A stretch of DNA of 64,000 nucleotides, from NCBI RefSeq assembly GCF_963675585.1, contig NZ_OY776413.1, forward strand, positions 543,501 to 607,500. The letters are read 5' to 3'. Positions 21,001 to 24,988 of the stretch are shown one piece after another. Within the stretch, counting starts at the first letter, position 1. Each line of letters starts with the position of its first letter. The stretch comes from an uncultured Draconibacterium sp. (GTDB taxonomy: Bacteria > Bacteroidota > Bacteroidia > Bacteroidales > Prolixibacteraceae). A program made the position numbers and the translations under genes. The notes beneath the pieces are model-generated. The model ran no database searches. It saw nothing but the letters and a program-made list of their open reading frames with translations, and was not told the origin of the DNA.

Positions 21001-23993
21001 GCGGAAATGTACAGGATGCGTTTAGTATAAACTACAGAACAAAAGACAGCACAACAATTTCGGATCTTGACATTGTTAGCACAACCGGACAATTAAATTT
21101 CCCTGCCAATTCAGAGGATGGAGATTCGCTGAAAATTTATGTTCCGATAGTAAATGATGTTTTTGTTGAGCCAGGTGAAGTATTCATCATAACATTGAGT
21201 AAAGAACAAAATGGTTTGGTTTCAATTTATGATTCTGTTGCCACAGGAACTATCCTTGACAATGACTCGGCCACCGTTACAATTTCTGACCTTTCAGTAA
21301 TGGAAGCAGCCGGTGCAGCAATTGTGCAGGTTACCCTCTCCGGTTCTGTTCAAGACGAATTTACATTGAACTATTCAACAGGAGATATGAGTGCTTTGGC
21401 GGGTTCTGATTATAGCTCTCAATCTGCAACGTTAACCTTCCCTACCGGATCAGAAAATGGAGACATTTTAACCATCTCAATTCCGGTAATTAACGATGCA
21501 ATTGTTGAAAATGATGAGCTGTTTAATCTGCAAATTTCAGATATTCAGGGTACATCACCGATGCTGTTTATCGACAGATCTACTGCAGAAGTTACTATTC
21601 TGAATGATGACCATTCTCCTGTAAGTACAAACTTTACGGTAAATGGTAACGAAGATGAAATCCTGTACCTGGGAGCCAATAATTTTGTTGCTCACTACTC
21701 CGATTTGGACAATGACAAACTTGGAAAGGTTAAGATTTTAAGTTTGCCGGGTAATGGAACATTGATGTTGAATAATACTGTTGTTTCTAAAAACCTTGAA
21801 ATAAGTTTGGGTAATTTGAATCAACTAAGGTTTGTTCCTGTTCCGAACTGGAACGGCACCACTTCAATGACTTATAAAGTTTCAGACGGCTACAACTGGA
21901 GTAACAATGTTTCAACCATTAATCTGGTTATCGATCCTGTTAACGACAAGCCGGTGGCAGTGAATGATACAATTGATATTGTTGAGGATTCTTCGATTGA
22001 AATAAATGTTCTGACAAACGACTGGGATATCGAAAATGATAAACTTATTGTAGCAGGTTTAACCATTGGTGGAGTATCATATCAACCGGGTGACAGCATC
22101 CAGGTTACAGATACTAACTTTGATCCTGAGAATACCAATATTCAATCAGCAGGAACTTTAATTGTAACTGAAAACGGAGAATTGTATTTCGAACTTACCG
22201 AAAATTATACTGGTAGAATTCCTGAGATTGTTTATACCATCTCTGACCAAAACGGAGGTAGTGATGATGCGATTATTTACATTGCAATTGAAGGTGTGAA
22301 TGATGCACCAATTGCCAACGATATCATATTGAAACTTTCTCCTGATTCGTTAGGAATAATAAACATACTGGAACATGTTTGGGATCCGGATAACGAGCCA
22401 CTGAACGTAACATCCATTAAAATTGGTGCAACAATTTACAATATAGGTGACAGCATTTTGGTTCCTGTACTTGGAAAAATGATTCTTGCATTAAATGGAG
22501 ATTTTACTTACGCTCTCAATTATCTGACAGGATCGATTCCTGAAATTCAGTACACGGTTTCTGACAGCCAGGGAGTATCTGCAAGTGCCCGAATAATTAT
22601 CTACATCGAGAAGGATGATGACCTCAATCCTCCAAAACCACCGGCATATCCGGTTATTGTTAACGAGGATTATTCAACCTGTAATGATGAATTAATTAGT
22701 GGAAACATAACTGTAAATGACTCCAGCTCAATCAGCAATCCGCAATTAAGCGTGAATACAACTCCTGTACAGAATGCGAAATACGGAACTTTCGGAATTG
22801 CAGAAACAGGTGACTTTACTTACCTGCCAGATATTGATTTTGCGGGAACCGATACCATTATTGTTTCGGTTTGCAACAGCGATACACTCTGCTCGAACGA
22901 TACGATTACCATTACCGTAATTCAGTCGATTGAAATTTCAGCCGGTGCAGACATAACAAGTTGCGAAAGTAATCAGGTAGCACTTTCGGGAACTACAACA
23001 GACCAAAACATAAGTCTGCTGTGGACCAGCGAAGGAGATGGTACATTTACCGATGCGACTTCATTAAATCCTGTTTATCAACCGGGAACTGCAGACATTG
23101 CAAGCGGATTTGTAACACTAACGTTGTCGGCTAATAGCAATAGCGGTTGCAGCATTGCTTCAGACGAAATGATGATAAGCTTTACAAATGGTGTTGAACT
23201 TTCGGCCGGTAGCGATATAGTTGCCTGTGCCGGTCAGGAAGTTACAGTACCTGATGCAATGGCCATAAACTATTCTGAAATTCGTTGGGAAACTACCGGC
23301 GACGGTGATTTGTTAGCTGCCAACACATTAAGTCCGGCTTATGTTCCTGCATCGACCGACAACAGTGAAGTTCAGTTAATTTTAATTGCAAGTGGAACCG
23401 GAGAATGCAACCAGCAGGAAGTTCGCGATACTGTTTCGGTATTCTTCCAGGTATTAACAGTTGATATACTGGGCGACATTGAAGTTGAATACGGAAATTC
23501 GGTGATACTGAATGCGGCTGTTGAAAATGGAAGTGGTAATTATAATTACGAATGGACACCGGCAGAAATTTTACTTCAGACTGATGGAAGCTCCGTTGAA
23601 ACCAGTGAATTATTGAACGACACCCAAATTCATGTTGCGGTTACTGATCTGCAAAGTGGTTGTATTGCCACAAGCGATGTAACAATTACGGTAACTAAAA
23701 ATTGGGATGACGAAATCAATATCCGTAATGGTATTTCTCCGAACGGCGATGGCAACAATGACATCTGGTATATTGAAGGAATTGACGCTTTCCCTGAAAA
23801 CGAAATAATTATTTACAACCGCTGGGGAGATGAAATTATAAGGATACGTTCTTACGATAATAATTTTAATTACTGGGATGGTTTGAACCGCGACGGTAAA
23901 CTTGTACCAAATGGAACATACTATTATCTGATTAAACTTACCGATGATAAATCGTACACCGGATGGGTACAAGTAAAAGCCAACAACCATTAA
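1..23993 (+). CDS. Giant Calx-beta/HYR repeat protein with T9SS type B sorting domain (5' partial)
   Basis: The frame is open to the left edge: codons from position 3 read VDNGSSDVCSDV, matching the next DNGSSDACG repeat, so the start lies outside the window and the GTG at 24 is not a real start. Order seen: HYR-like repeats (about 3-2100), 57 Calx-beta-like modules by my count (about 2110-21610), each ending in a D-N-D or N-D-D type turn, cadherin/VCBS-like modules (about 21620-22920), PKD/Ig-like modules (about 22920-23700), and a CHU_C gliding-type C-terminal domain (about 23704-23993) with ISPNGDGNND, IYNRWGDE, YWDG and NGTYYYLIKL. CHU_C domains direct secretion through the type IX system, so the protein is probably exported and held at the surface or released. 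Calx-beta folds usually bind Ca2+, and the many Asp-rich turns fit this. The visible part exceeds 7,990 residues, roughly 800 kDa. The exact role (adhesion, gliding, matrix) is inferred. The PorP/SprF gene follows directly. Confidence 0.93.
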   Translation, partial: VDNGSSDVCSDVTLSLDKYDFTCSDVGEKSVLLTVTDESENAQTCTSTVTVEDVTNPVATCQDITVQLDGTGNTSITAGQIDNGSSDACGIKSLSVSPNTFTCNESGENTVTLTVTDNNDNTATCTATVTVVDNIDPLAACTPITIQLDAAGTYTLSETDINTLSAGSSDNCAITVRSVTPNSFDCDDIGSPVAVTLTVSDATGNSDNCATTITVEDNIDPTVVCQSQTINLEASGNISLAATSIDNGSSDACGIASYQISKDNTSYAENLSYDCSEIGSHTIYLKVTDNNGNSAVCSSATVTVQDNAKPVFTFCPVDQTPAVGTDVGECTYQHLDDIWNATADDNCTVSSLTYALSGATTKADNPANTSLNGQVFEKGTTTVTWTANDGYQTEICTFDVVITDDEDPVAVCKTNTVYLERSGTVSVTPDTINNGSSDNCPASVLTISETENGSYQSALEYSCADIGVQTIWLKITDEEGNVNTCSTTITITDDQIPNVDAEDIADLSKETNNACTYVHGDTNWDPTDNCDASPIIHYALSGATVVADDLANTSLNGVAFNTGTTTVTWTVEDHAVPANTGTVTFDVVVSDDDAPSITCQSNLTKSITVQGQASLVVNEADGLTAPTHSDNCSVTSLAWEITGAGVVDDPTTGSVSNPTSGVSNPLDGYEFKVGTSTITYTVSDEAGNTDDCSFTIIINSNPSDFTISESEITTYENQTLSPATFTVVLPYQPSGNVCIDVASSNIAEGKVNTANNRSGAAETKQICFTPSDYDQPQTIYVFGVNDDVDDDDQLYNVSFTIDTDNTDIGSGYYNGAPANVTATNTDDDVAGITVSACSNTSEAGGSGTFTVVLNTEPTEDVSFALEIDAADLTEGQITSAGTITFNASNWDQPQTVTLQGLDDDIDDGNQAYDINILNASSSDSKYDGLFGTTVSATNIDNDAAGYTVSAISNQIDEDGTTATFTVKLNSKPATDTENYVVYVDIASNDEGEGTVSTSQINFDHTNWNTNQTITVTGINDDVVDGYIDFSILLTTNTTSTTDNAYDALDPNDVSARNNDNDAATITINNPSISEGNSGTTTLTFTVTQSDIQVIDGYSVGYFTNPVSAIAGSDFVGAGSYIYFDGDANETQTIDITINGDETLEKNEVFTIFLFEPTTTLNKDVSTTSNTGTGTILNDDAATFTISDPALFTELNSGTSEMVFTVTLSDSVEVGAGNFITVDYATSDGTATDADNDYEAETGTISFVGQPGEEQTFSITINGDQKVELDETFTATISNIQCSSLPPAILSQITFADDEATGTIDNDDSAELSISGVTVNESAGTADFTIQMSTDVQDAFTIDFTTSNNTAESGTDYTTVTKTGGTAISFGNGTTTQTVTIPILDGSITEQTESFYGTISNIIDGSNQDISFNTTQASIIITDNDAATIAFDSDITVNEADGTATFTVNLSGSIQDEISFTYKTSDAGGANSTTVVQDYVALNSTMTFVAGSSNTSHSFDVTINNGVIAEPTETYFIDLSALVKVGDANITFFDGHAVGTITDNDEVKITLHAFADVTETDAAQTANFYVSQDIASQYPITLLFSSQAQTIVSAVSTGDFSAQTDVTVTLPAGSTSNVNVAATTIAGDNISEQSETFEGILVFADKKAQLASFTSGGDTAVATILDDDIIQLTLEDKTVTETDGTQSINYILSSDIAAEEDFVLSFGTSDNTAVDGNDFTDQDNTTITFLHGTTSLNIPVDVLGDDVTEPTETFTGTVTMTNANGQQYNFVQSTATYTIEDDDPAVISLSEFTYNESQVGTDLAQFTITLSKNVQNEFTVDFTTSDIAGEALDGADYTAVALTDATALKFGASNDLVQYVTVAINNDSWVEPTETLLGTLSNLQSLLQAVTFSNSESTLAVTSTINDNDAATVAIDSVALDEDEGPAVFTVTLTGDIQDELTVDFATTDGTAVQVNDYIYQNGTVTFPATSLSGTTQTISVVLVNDAISEPLTETFRVELDNIVSTGSASMNDDTGLCTITDEDPVTQINLTGFTESELDADQNYNFLAKMDKVAQEPITISFTTTQGTAEHGTDFTAQSSVIYTILPGTDSVNIPVTVIADNTCEPQESFTGTITLVEANGQIVSIGTDVATGTINDDDPAIISISGFDVNENAGTADFTVEISTDVQEDVTVIFETADNSAVNGAGLDYTEVLPTTLTFGPSNDLSQTVSVTINDDTYLEPTEQLTGHIRNLSAASQSVTLDGGGATAEANGIIQDNDAAELTVSDQTITEGGTAQFTVELSANVQGSFTIDYTTNDVSALSASDYTAQTNTLTFNGNAGESYTINVPTTDNSISEPEETFELNFSDISNALVTYDAQAIGTIEDNDAAVVSLSGFSVTETDVNQLKNFTVNMTKEAQEDVVLSFTITPNSAVATGDYIIFATSVTIPHGSTSVTVPITIVGDLVAEPTEDFAATLAITNNGAQDISEGTVEQTITITDNDAATLAINSPAAQIEGNEIDFTVTLTGTVQNDFTIQYETENNTADAPGDYTAKSVVTLTFGGENENVQTATIQTSLDTEIEPAETFFVNLLNLTTNGQNVSTTNIQGTGTITDDDQASIAINNVTVDEATSTINFTVTLTGDVKNEIYIDYATANGAAIAGSDYTTKSGRLYFGAANANSQNISVSILNNTVVEPDEIFVINLSGLTTNGQDVIVADAQGECTITDDDSAELTISDRTVNEDAGTAVLTVTLTNNVQNAFTVQYSTADNTAEQPDDYTAKTAQTLSFGAANANSQTISITIEDDDLVEETENLYTSLSGLSTNGQAVTISDTTGVITITDNDNALVRIAANDGDVDETGTNNGQYRVSLSQLSSTATTISYSVSGTAGSDSDFTALSGTITIPANTASATIDLTILTDAIVEENETVIVTLTAITAGDADISIDNSNNSATIMIPDNDAAEVTINSPLAVAEGSDIEFTVTLNNAVEGGFTVSYSTNDGTATLADSDYTDNDNELTFTGTIGETKTITVATNDDAIIEASETITVDLEVISETTADVIVSVAAGSGTGTITDNDEALLSIANASDVEEGEDLIFVVTVDKAVQGGFKVSYTTNDGTAKLADSDYIDNDGELTFTGTAGETDTIVLTTSEDVIVEGSEGISVSLGSIRENGGTVSLSASSTGTGLITDNDAAIVSINNPAAITEGTAIQFDVTVDKAVQGGFTIAYASNDGTAVSVVPVDFGAVNSSLSFTGSANETHPITITTTDDALLEYTENFTIVLGAISVTSADVSVSSGNGTGTGTINDNDNASLAIADVSITEGGDAEFILIVTGAVQDGFTIDYQTADGTAKDTDGDYNNDNGTLTFVGTNGEKDTITISTLDDSYLELSETFVLNLSNISNTNITYDNQASAEIADNDAAELTVSDQTVTEGGTATFTVVLSANVQGSFTINYATADSSALNVSDYTANSGTLTFNGNANESYSINVPTTNNNITEPDEAFKLLFSSISNVLVGFNSKAVGTIEDNDAATVSLTGFTVTETEANQVKNFTVSMTKVAQEDVEIGLLITPNTAVITSDYLVTNTSATILAGQNSVTIPITIVGDEIVEGAEDFTATISVTEDNSQDVTTNVAEQTITITDNDAALLSINSPASVEEGSTITFTVTLDKAVQSGVSVTYSLSDGTAVQPGDYTDASGTLTFDGTAGETETFTVTTINDDILELTETLTATLGTISGNAGSVSLGTASGTGTITDNDEASISIADVTVDEDDGTATLTVTLTGDVEETFSVNYATSNVSAIAGTDYSAASGTLTFPENSNDGATQTFTVAITNDEVIEQSEELMLTLSNITGGLVTIADTFATVTITDNDTATISIAGTTVNEAAGTATFTLTLTGTVEENFTVQYQTADNSAVAPNDYTTVAPTSLTFGGANNNSQDVTVTIINDEVIEGTESYYVSLLNLSANGQNVLIEDTTALGSITDNDAALLSINSPASVEEGNSITFTVTLDKAVQSGVSVTYSLSDGTAVQPGDYTDASGTLTFDGTAGETETFTITTINDDILELTETLTATLGTISGNAGSVSLGTASGTGTITDNDDASISIADVTVDEDDGTATLTVTLAGDVEETFSVNYATSNVSAIAGTDYSATSGTLTFPVNSNDGATQTFTVAITNDEVIEQSEELMLTLSNITGGLVTIADTFATVTITDNDTATISIAGTTVNEAAGTATFTLTLIGTVEEEFTVQYQTADNSAVAPNDYTTVAPTSLSFGGANNNSQDVTVTIINDEVIEGTESYYISLLNLSANGQNVLIEDTTALGSITDNDAALLSINSPASVEEGNSITFTVTLDKAVQSGVSVTYSLSDGTAVQPGDYTDASGTLTFDGTAGETETFTVTTINDDILELTETLTATLGTISGNAGSVSLGTASGTGTITDNDEASISIADVTVDEDDGTATLTVTLTGDVEETFSVNYATSNVSAIAGADYSAASGTLTFPVNSNDGATQTFTVAITNDEVIEQSEELMLTLSNITGGLVTIADTFATVTITDNDTATISIAGTTVNEAAGTATFTLTLTGTVEENFTVQYQTADNSAVAPNDYTTVAPTSLTFGGANNNSQDVTVTIINDEVIEGTESYYISLLNLSANGQNVLIEDTTALGSITDNDAALLSINSPASVEEGNSITFTVTLDKAVQSGVSVTYSLSDGTAVQPGDYTDASGTLTFDGTTGETETFTVTTINDDILELTETLTATLGTISGNAGSVSLGTASGTGTITDNDEASISIADVTVDEDDGTATLTVTLAGDVEETFSVNYATSNVSAIAGADYSAASGTLTFPVNSNDGATQTFTVAITNDEVIEQSEELLLTLSNITGGLVTIADTFATVTINDNDTATISINSPLSVTEGNNVTFTVTVDKAVQGGFTVNYGTVNGTATTAGSDYTANSNSIDFSGTAGETKTITVLTNNDEIVESTENFSVSLNSVSNHVGEVTISESNGQGTATLLDNDNATITIANVSGAENGGDITLTLVLDKAVAEAFTVDVNTSDGTADAADYTDIVDETVHFAGTAQDSQTVTFTPVNDDILEYDETVLVALSNLSTALAVDISDNAIITITNDDSAELTINDQSATEGENVSFTLELTNDVQEDVVVDVTFANGTTETGDFTNTTQSVTFAGGTKGTKTINVPTNADTFLETDETFTASINVTSGNSAIDDSDTGIGTIIDNDSANVTITDAAVDEGSNLIFYLTLSNNVEGDVSIDVSFENTTTSDNDFDATTQTITFAGGAAGTKTVTVPTSDDNTVEPDETLLARLALVSGNIEINTADTAIGTIRNEDVSEVSIVATTQAGEPSSDGLFTLTLSNPVSTATLVTFAISGTATEGTDFATIGTTVTIPADSTSATLDVTVIDDNIVETGGETVLAALLSTNTAVTVATADSATITIADEDVSEVSIVATTQAGEPSSDGLFTLTLSNPVSTATQVTFAISGTATEGTDFATIGTTVTIPADSTSATLDVTVIDDNIVETGGETVLAALLSTNTAVTVASADSATITIADEDVSEVSIVATTQAGEPSSDGLFTLSLSNPVSTATQVTFAISGTATEGTDFATIGTTVTIPADSTSATLDVTVIDDNIVETGGETVLAALLSTNTAVTVASADSATITIADEDVSEVSIAATTQAGEPSSDGLFTLSLSNPVSTATQVTFAISGTATEGTDFATIGTTVTIPADSTSATLDVTVIDDNIVETGGETVLAALLSTNTAVTVSSADSATITITDEDVSEVSIVATTQAGEPSSDGLLTLTLSNPVSIATQVTFAISGTATEGTDFATIGTTVTIPADSTSATLDVTVIDDNIVETGGETVLAALLSTNTAVTVASADSATITIADEDVSEVSIAATTQAGEPSSDGLFTLTLSNPVSTATQVTFAISGTATEGTDFATIGTTVTIPADSTSATLDVTVIDDNIVETGGETVLAALLSTNTAVTVASADSATITIADEDVSEVSIAATTQAGEPGDNGLFTLTLSNPVSTATQVTFAISGTATEGTDFATIGTTVTIPADSTSATLDVTVIDDNIVETGGETVLAALLSTNTAVTVSSADSATITITDEDVSEVSIVATTQAGEPSSDGLLTLSLSNPVSIATQVTFAISGTATEGTDFATIGTTVTIPADSTSATLDVTVIDDNIVETGGETVLAALLSTNTAVTVASADSATITITDEDVSEVSIAATTQAGEPSSDGLFTLTLSNPVSTATQVTFAITGTATEGTDFATIGTTVTIPADSTSATLDVTVIDDNIVETGGETVLAALLSTNTAVTVASADSATITIADEDVSEVSIAATTQAGEPSSDGLFTLTLSNPVSTATQVTFAISGTATEGTDFATIGTTVTIPADSTSATLDVTVIDDNIVETGGETVLAALLSTNTAVTVASADSATITIADEDVSEVSIAATTQAGEPGDNGLFTLTLSNPVSTATQVTFAISGTATEGTDFATIGTTVTIPADSTSATLDVTVIDDNIVETGGETVLAALLSTNTAVTVASADSATITIADEDVSEVSIAATTQAGEPGDNGLFTLTLSNPVSTATQVTFAISGTATEGTDFATIGTTVTIPADSTSATLDVTVIDDNIVETGGETVLAALLSTNTAVTVASADSATITIADEDVSEVSIAATTQAGEPSSDGLFTLTLSNPVSTATQVTFAISGTATEGTDFATIGTTVTIPADSTSATLDVTVIDDNIVETGGETVLAALLSTNTAVTVASADSATITIADEDVSEVSIAATTQAGEPGDNGLFTLTLSNPVSTATQVTFAISGTATEGTDFATIGTTVTIPADSTSATLDVTVIDDNIVETGGETVLAALLSTNTAVTVSSADSATITITDEDVSEVSIVATTQAGEPSSDGLLTLTLSNPVSTATQVTFAISGTATEGTDFATIGTTVTIPADSTSATLDVTVIDDNIVESGESVIAVLDTTDNVVTISEAYSDTVIITDNDTAYLDIEDLTVLESDSFATFVVTLSGNVQDAFSINYRTKDSTTISDLDIVSTTGQLNFPANSEDGDSLKIYVPIVNDVFVEPGEVFIITLSKEQNGLVSIYDSVATGTILDNDSATVTISDLSVMEAAGAAIVQVTLSGSVQDEFTLNYSTGDMSALAGSDYSSQSATLTFPTGSENGDILTISIPVINDAIVENDELFNLQISDIQGTSPMLFIDRSTAEVTILNDDHSPVSTNFTVNGNEDEILYLGANNFVAHYSDLDNDKLGKVKILSLPGNGTLMLNNTVVSKNLEISLGNLNQLRFVPVPNWNGTTSMTYKVSDGYNWSNNVSTINLVIDPVNDKPVAVNDTIDIVEDSSIEINVLTNDWDIENDKLIVAGLTIGGVSYQPGDSIQVTDTNFDPENTNIQSAGTLIVTENGELYFELTENYTGRIPEIVYTISDQNGGSDDAIIYIAIEGVNDAPIANDIILKLSPDSLGIINILEHVWDPDNEPLNVTSIKIGATIYNIGDSILVPVLGKMILALNGDFTYALNYLTGSIPEIQYTVSDSQGVSASARIIIYIEKDDDLNPPKPPAYPVIVNEDYSTCNDELISGNITVNDSSSISNPQLSVNTTPVQNAKYGTFGIAETGDFTYLPDIDFAGTDTIIVSVCNSDTLCSNDTITITVIQSIEISAGADITSCESNQVALSGTTTDQNISLLWTSEGDGTFTDATSLNPVYQPGTADIASGFVTLTLSANSNSGCSIASDEMMISFTNGVELSAGSDIVACAGQEVTVPDAMAINYSEIRWETTGDGDLLAANTLSPAYVPASTDNSEVQLILIASGTGECNQQEVRDTVSVFFQVLTVDILGDIEVEYGNSVILNAAVENGSGNYNYEWTPAEILLQTDGSSVETSELLNDTQIHVAVTDLQSGCIATSDVTITVTKNWDDEINIRNGISPNGDGNNDIWYIEGIDAFPENEIIIYNRWGDEIIRIRSYDNNFNYWDGLNRDGKLVPNGTYYYLIKLTDDKSYTGWVQVKANNH
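10861..14613 (+). repeat. 1,020-bp in-frame tandem repeat (three Calx-beta modules per unit), 3 full copies plus two thirds
   Basis: Copies start at 10861, 11881, 12901 and 13921, exactly 1,020 bp (340 codons) apart. Each unit encodes three different modules, opening with SINSPASVEEG, SIADVTVDEDDG and SIAGTTVNEAAG. The fourth copy keeps the first two modules and changes to unrelated sequence at about 14613. The copies differ mostly at silent third positions, so they are older than the 333-bp array downstream. The repeat lies inside the giant secreted protein gene and keeps its frame. Confidence 0.95.
15939..20930 (+). repeat. 333-bp in-frame tandem repeat, 15 units (111-residue Calx-beta module)
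   Basis: The codons for Ser-Glu-Val-Ser-Ile recur at exactly 333-bp steps from 15939 to 20601 without any indel. The last unit is one codon shorter and diverges in its final third. Each unit has 111 residues, of which 9 are Asp and 6 Glu, with no Lys, Arg, His, Cys, Trp, Tyr or Met in a typical unit; more than a fifth are Thr. Units 11 (19269-19601) and 12 (19602-19934) look identical at the DNA level. Units 4-6 and 7-9 share variant patterns that suggest 999-bp block duplications. Such arrays usually grow and shrink by unequal recombination or slippage. Confidence 0.96.
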
Positions 23994-24052
23994 AAGTAGG
24001 TATTATGAAAAAAGAGAAAAGTAAATACATCCAATTCAGACATACATTATTT

Positions 24053-24970
24053 ATGAAAAAGTCAATCATTTTTCATCTGTTATTATTTGCCAGTTTAATT
24101 GTTTTTGCACAGCAAGATCCCCTGTTCTCGCAATACACCTACAATAAGCTGTTGGTTAACCCGGGTTATGCCGGAAGTCGCGAAAACCTGAACGTTACTC
24201 TGGTAAATCGTGCCCAGTGGGTGAGCATTGAAGGGGCACCAAATACCCTGACATTGAGTGCGCATGCCGCCGGAAAAAATAAAAAAGTAGGCCTCGGCTT
24301 TTACCTCAACCGTGATGTGTTGGGGCCTACTGTAAATAACATTTTTATGGCGAACTATTCGTACCGGATTTTAATGAATGAAAGCTTTTTTGCCTTTGGT
24401 TTGCAGGGCGGAATCACCTATTTTGATTTTGATTATGCGGCCATGAATTTAAGAGATGCCGATTACATGTTCGATCCGACCAACATCCGAAAAGTTACAC
24501 CCGATGTAAATGTGGGTGTTTATTACCAATCGAAGCAGTTTTTTGCCGGTTTAAGTTCCAAGCATCTTCTGGAAAACGATTACGGTTTTATTCTTCAGGA
24601 TGACAAAACAACTTTTAACCGTCTTGCCCGTCACTTTTATTTTATGACCGGAGGCGTTTGGGAGTTTGCCGAAAACTTGTATCTGCGACCTTCTACCCTG
24701 GTAAAATTTGTACGAAACGCTCCGGTTCAAATTGATTTGAATGCGAGTGTCATGTTCAAAAAAGCATTTATGCTTGGGGCATCTTTCCGAACCGAAAAAG
24801 CCATGTCGATAATGGCTGAACTGGCCATAACCAGTGGAATTCGTTTGGGTTACTCTTATGATATTTATTTTAACGAGCTACAGTTATACAACTATGGATC
24901 GAACGAAATCAGGCTCGAATTTGATATTAATGTATTTGAGCCACGAATGGTAACTCCACGCTTCTTTTAA
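24053..24970 (+). CDS. PorP/SprF family type IX secretion outer-membrane protein
   Basis: The product resembles PorP/SprF proteins, outer-membrane beta-barrels tied to type IX secretion and often encoded just after large type B sorting-domain proteins, as here (60 bp after the giant gene). The chosen ATG at 24053 places a signal peptide at the very N terminus (MKKSIIFHLLLFASLIVFAQ), giving 305 residues. An in-frame ATG at 24005 would add 16 residues (MKKEKSKYIQ...) and cannot be excluded; the frame runs open still further upstream into the giant gene. After the signal peptide comes the family's typical opening, QDPLFSQYTYNKLLVNPGYAG. Alternating hydrophobic stretches up to the C-terminal RLEFDINVF fit a barrel. 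In the family, such proteins probably anchor or pass the cognate type B substrate; pairing with the upstream giant protein is inferred from position. Confidence 0.9.
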   Translation: MKKSIIFHLLLFASLIVFAQQDPLFSQYTYNKLLVNPGYAGSRENLNVTLVNRAQWVSIEGAPNTLTLSAHAAGKNKKVGLGFYLNRDVLGPTVNNIFMANYSYRILMNESFFAFGLQGGITYFDFDYAAMNLRDADYMFDPTNIRKVTPDVNVGVYYQSKQFFAGLSSKHLLENDYGFILQDDKTTFNRLARHFYFMTGGVWEFAENLYLRPSTLVKFVRNAPVQIDLNASVMFKKAFMLGASFRTEKAMSIMAELAITSGIRLGYSYDIYFNELQLYNYGSNEIRLEFDINVFEPRMVTPRFF

Positions 24971-24988
24971 TACTTTATCTTTACAACA

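Noticed and set aside
23963-24052. Upstream starts of the PorP/SprF frame, overlapping the giant gene
   Set aside because: The signal peptide begins at the ATG at 24053; the extension to 23963 is just read-through of another frame of the giant gene. The ATG at 24005 is kept only as an alternative.
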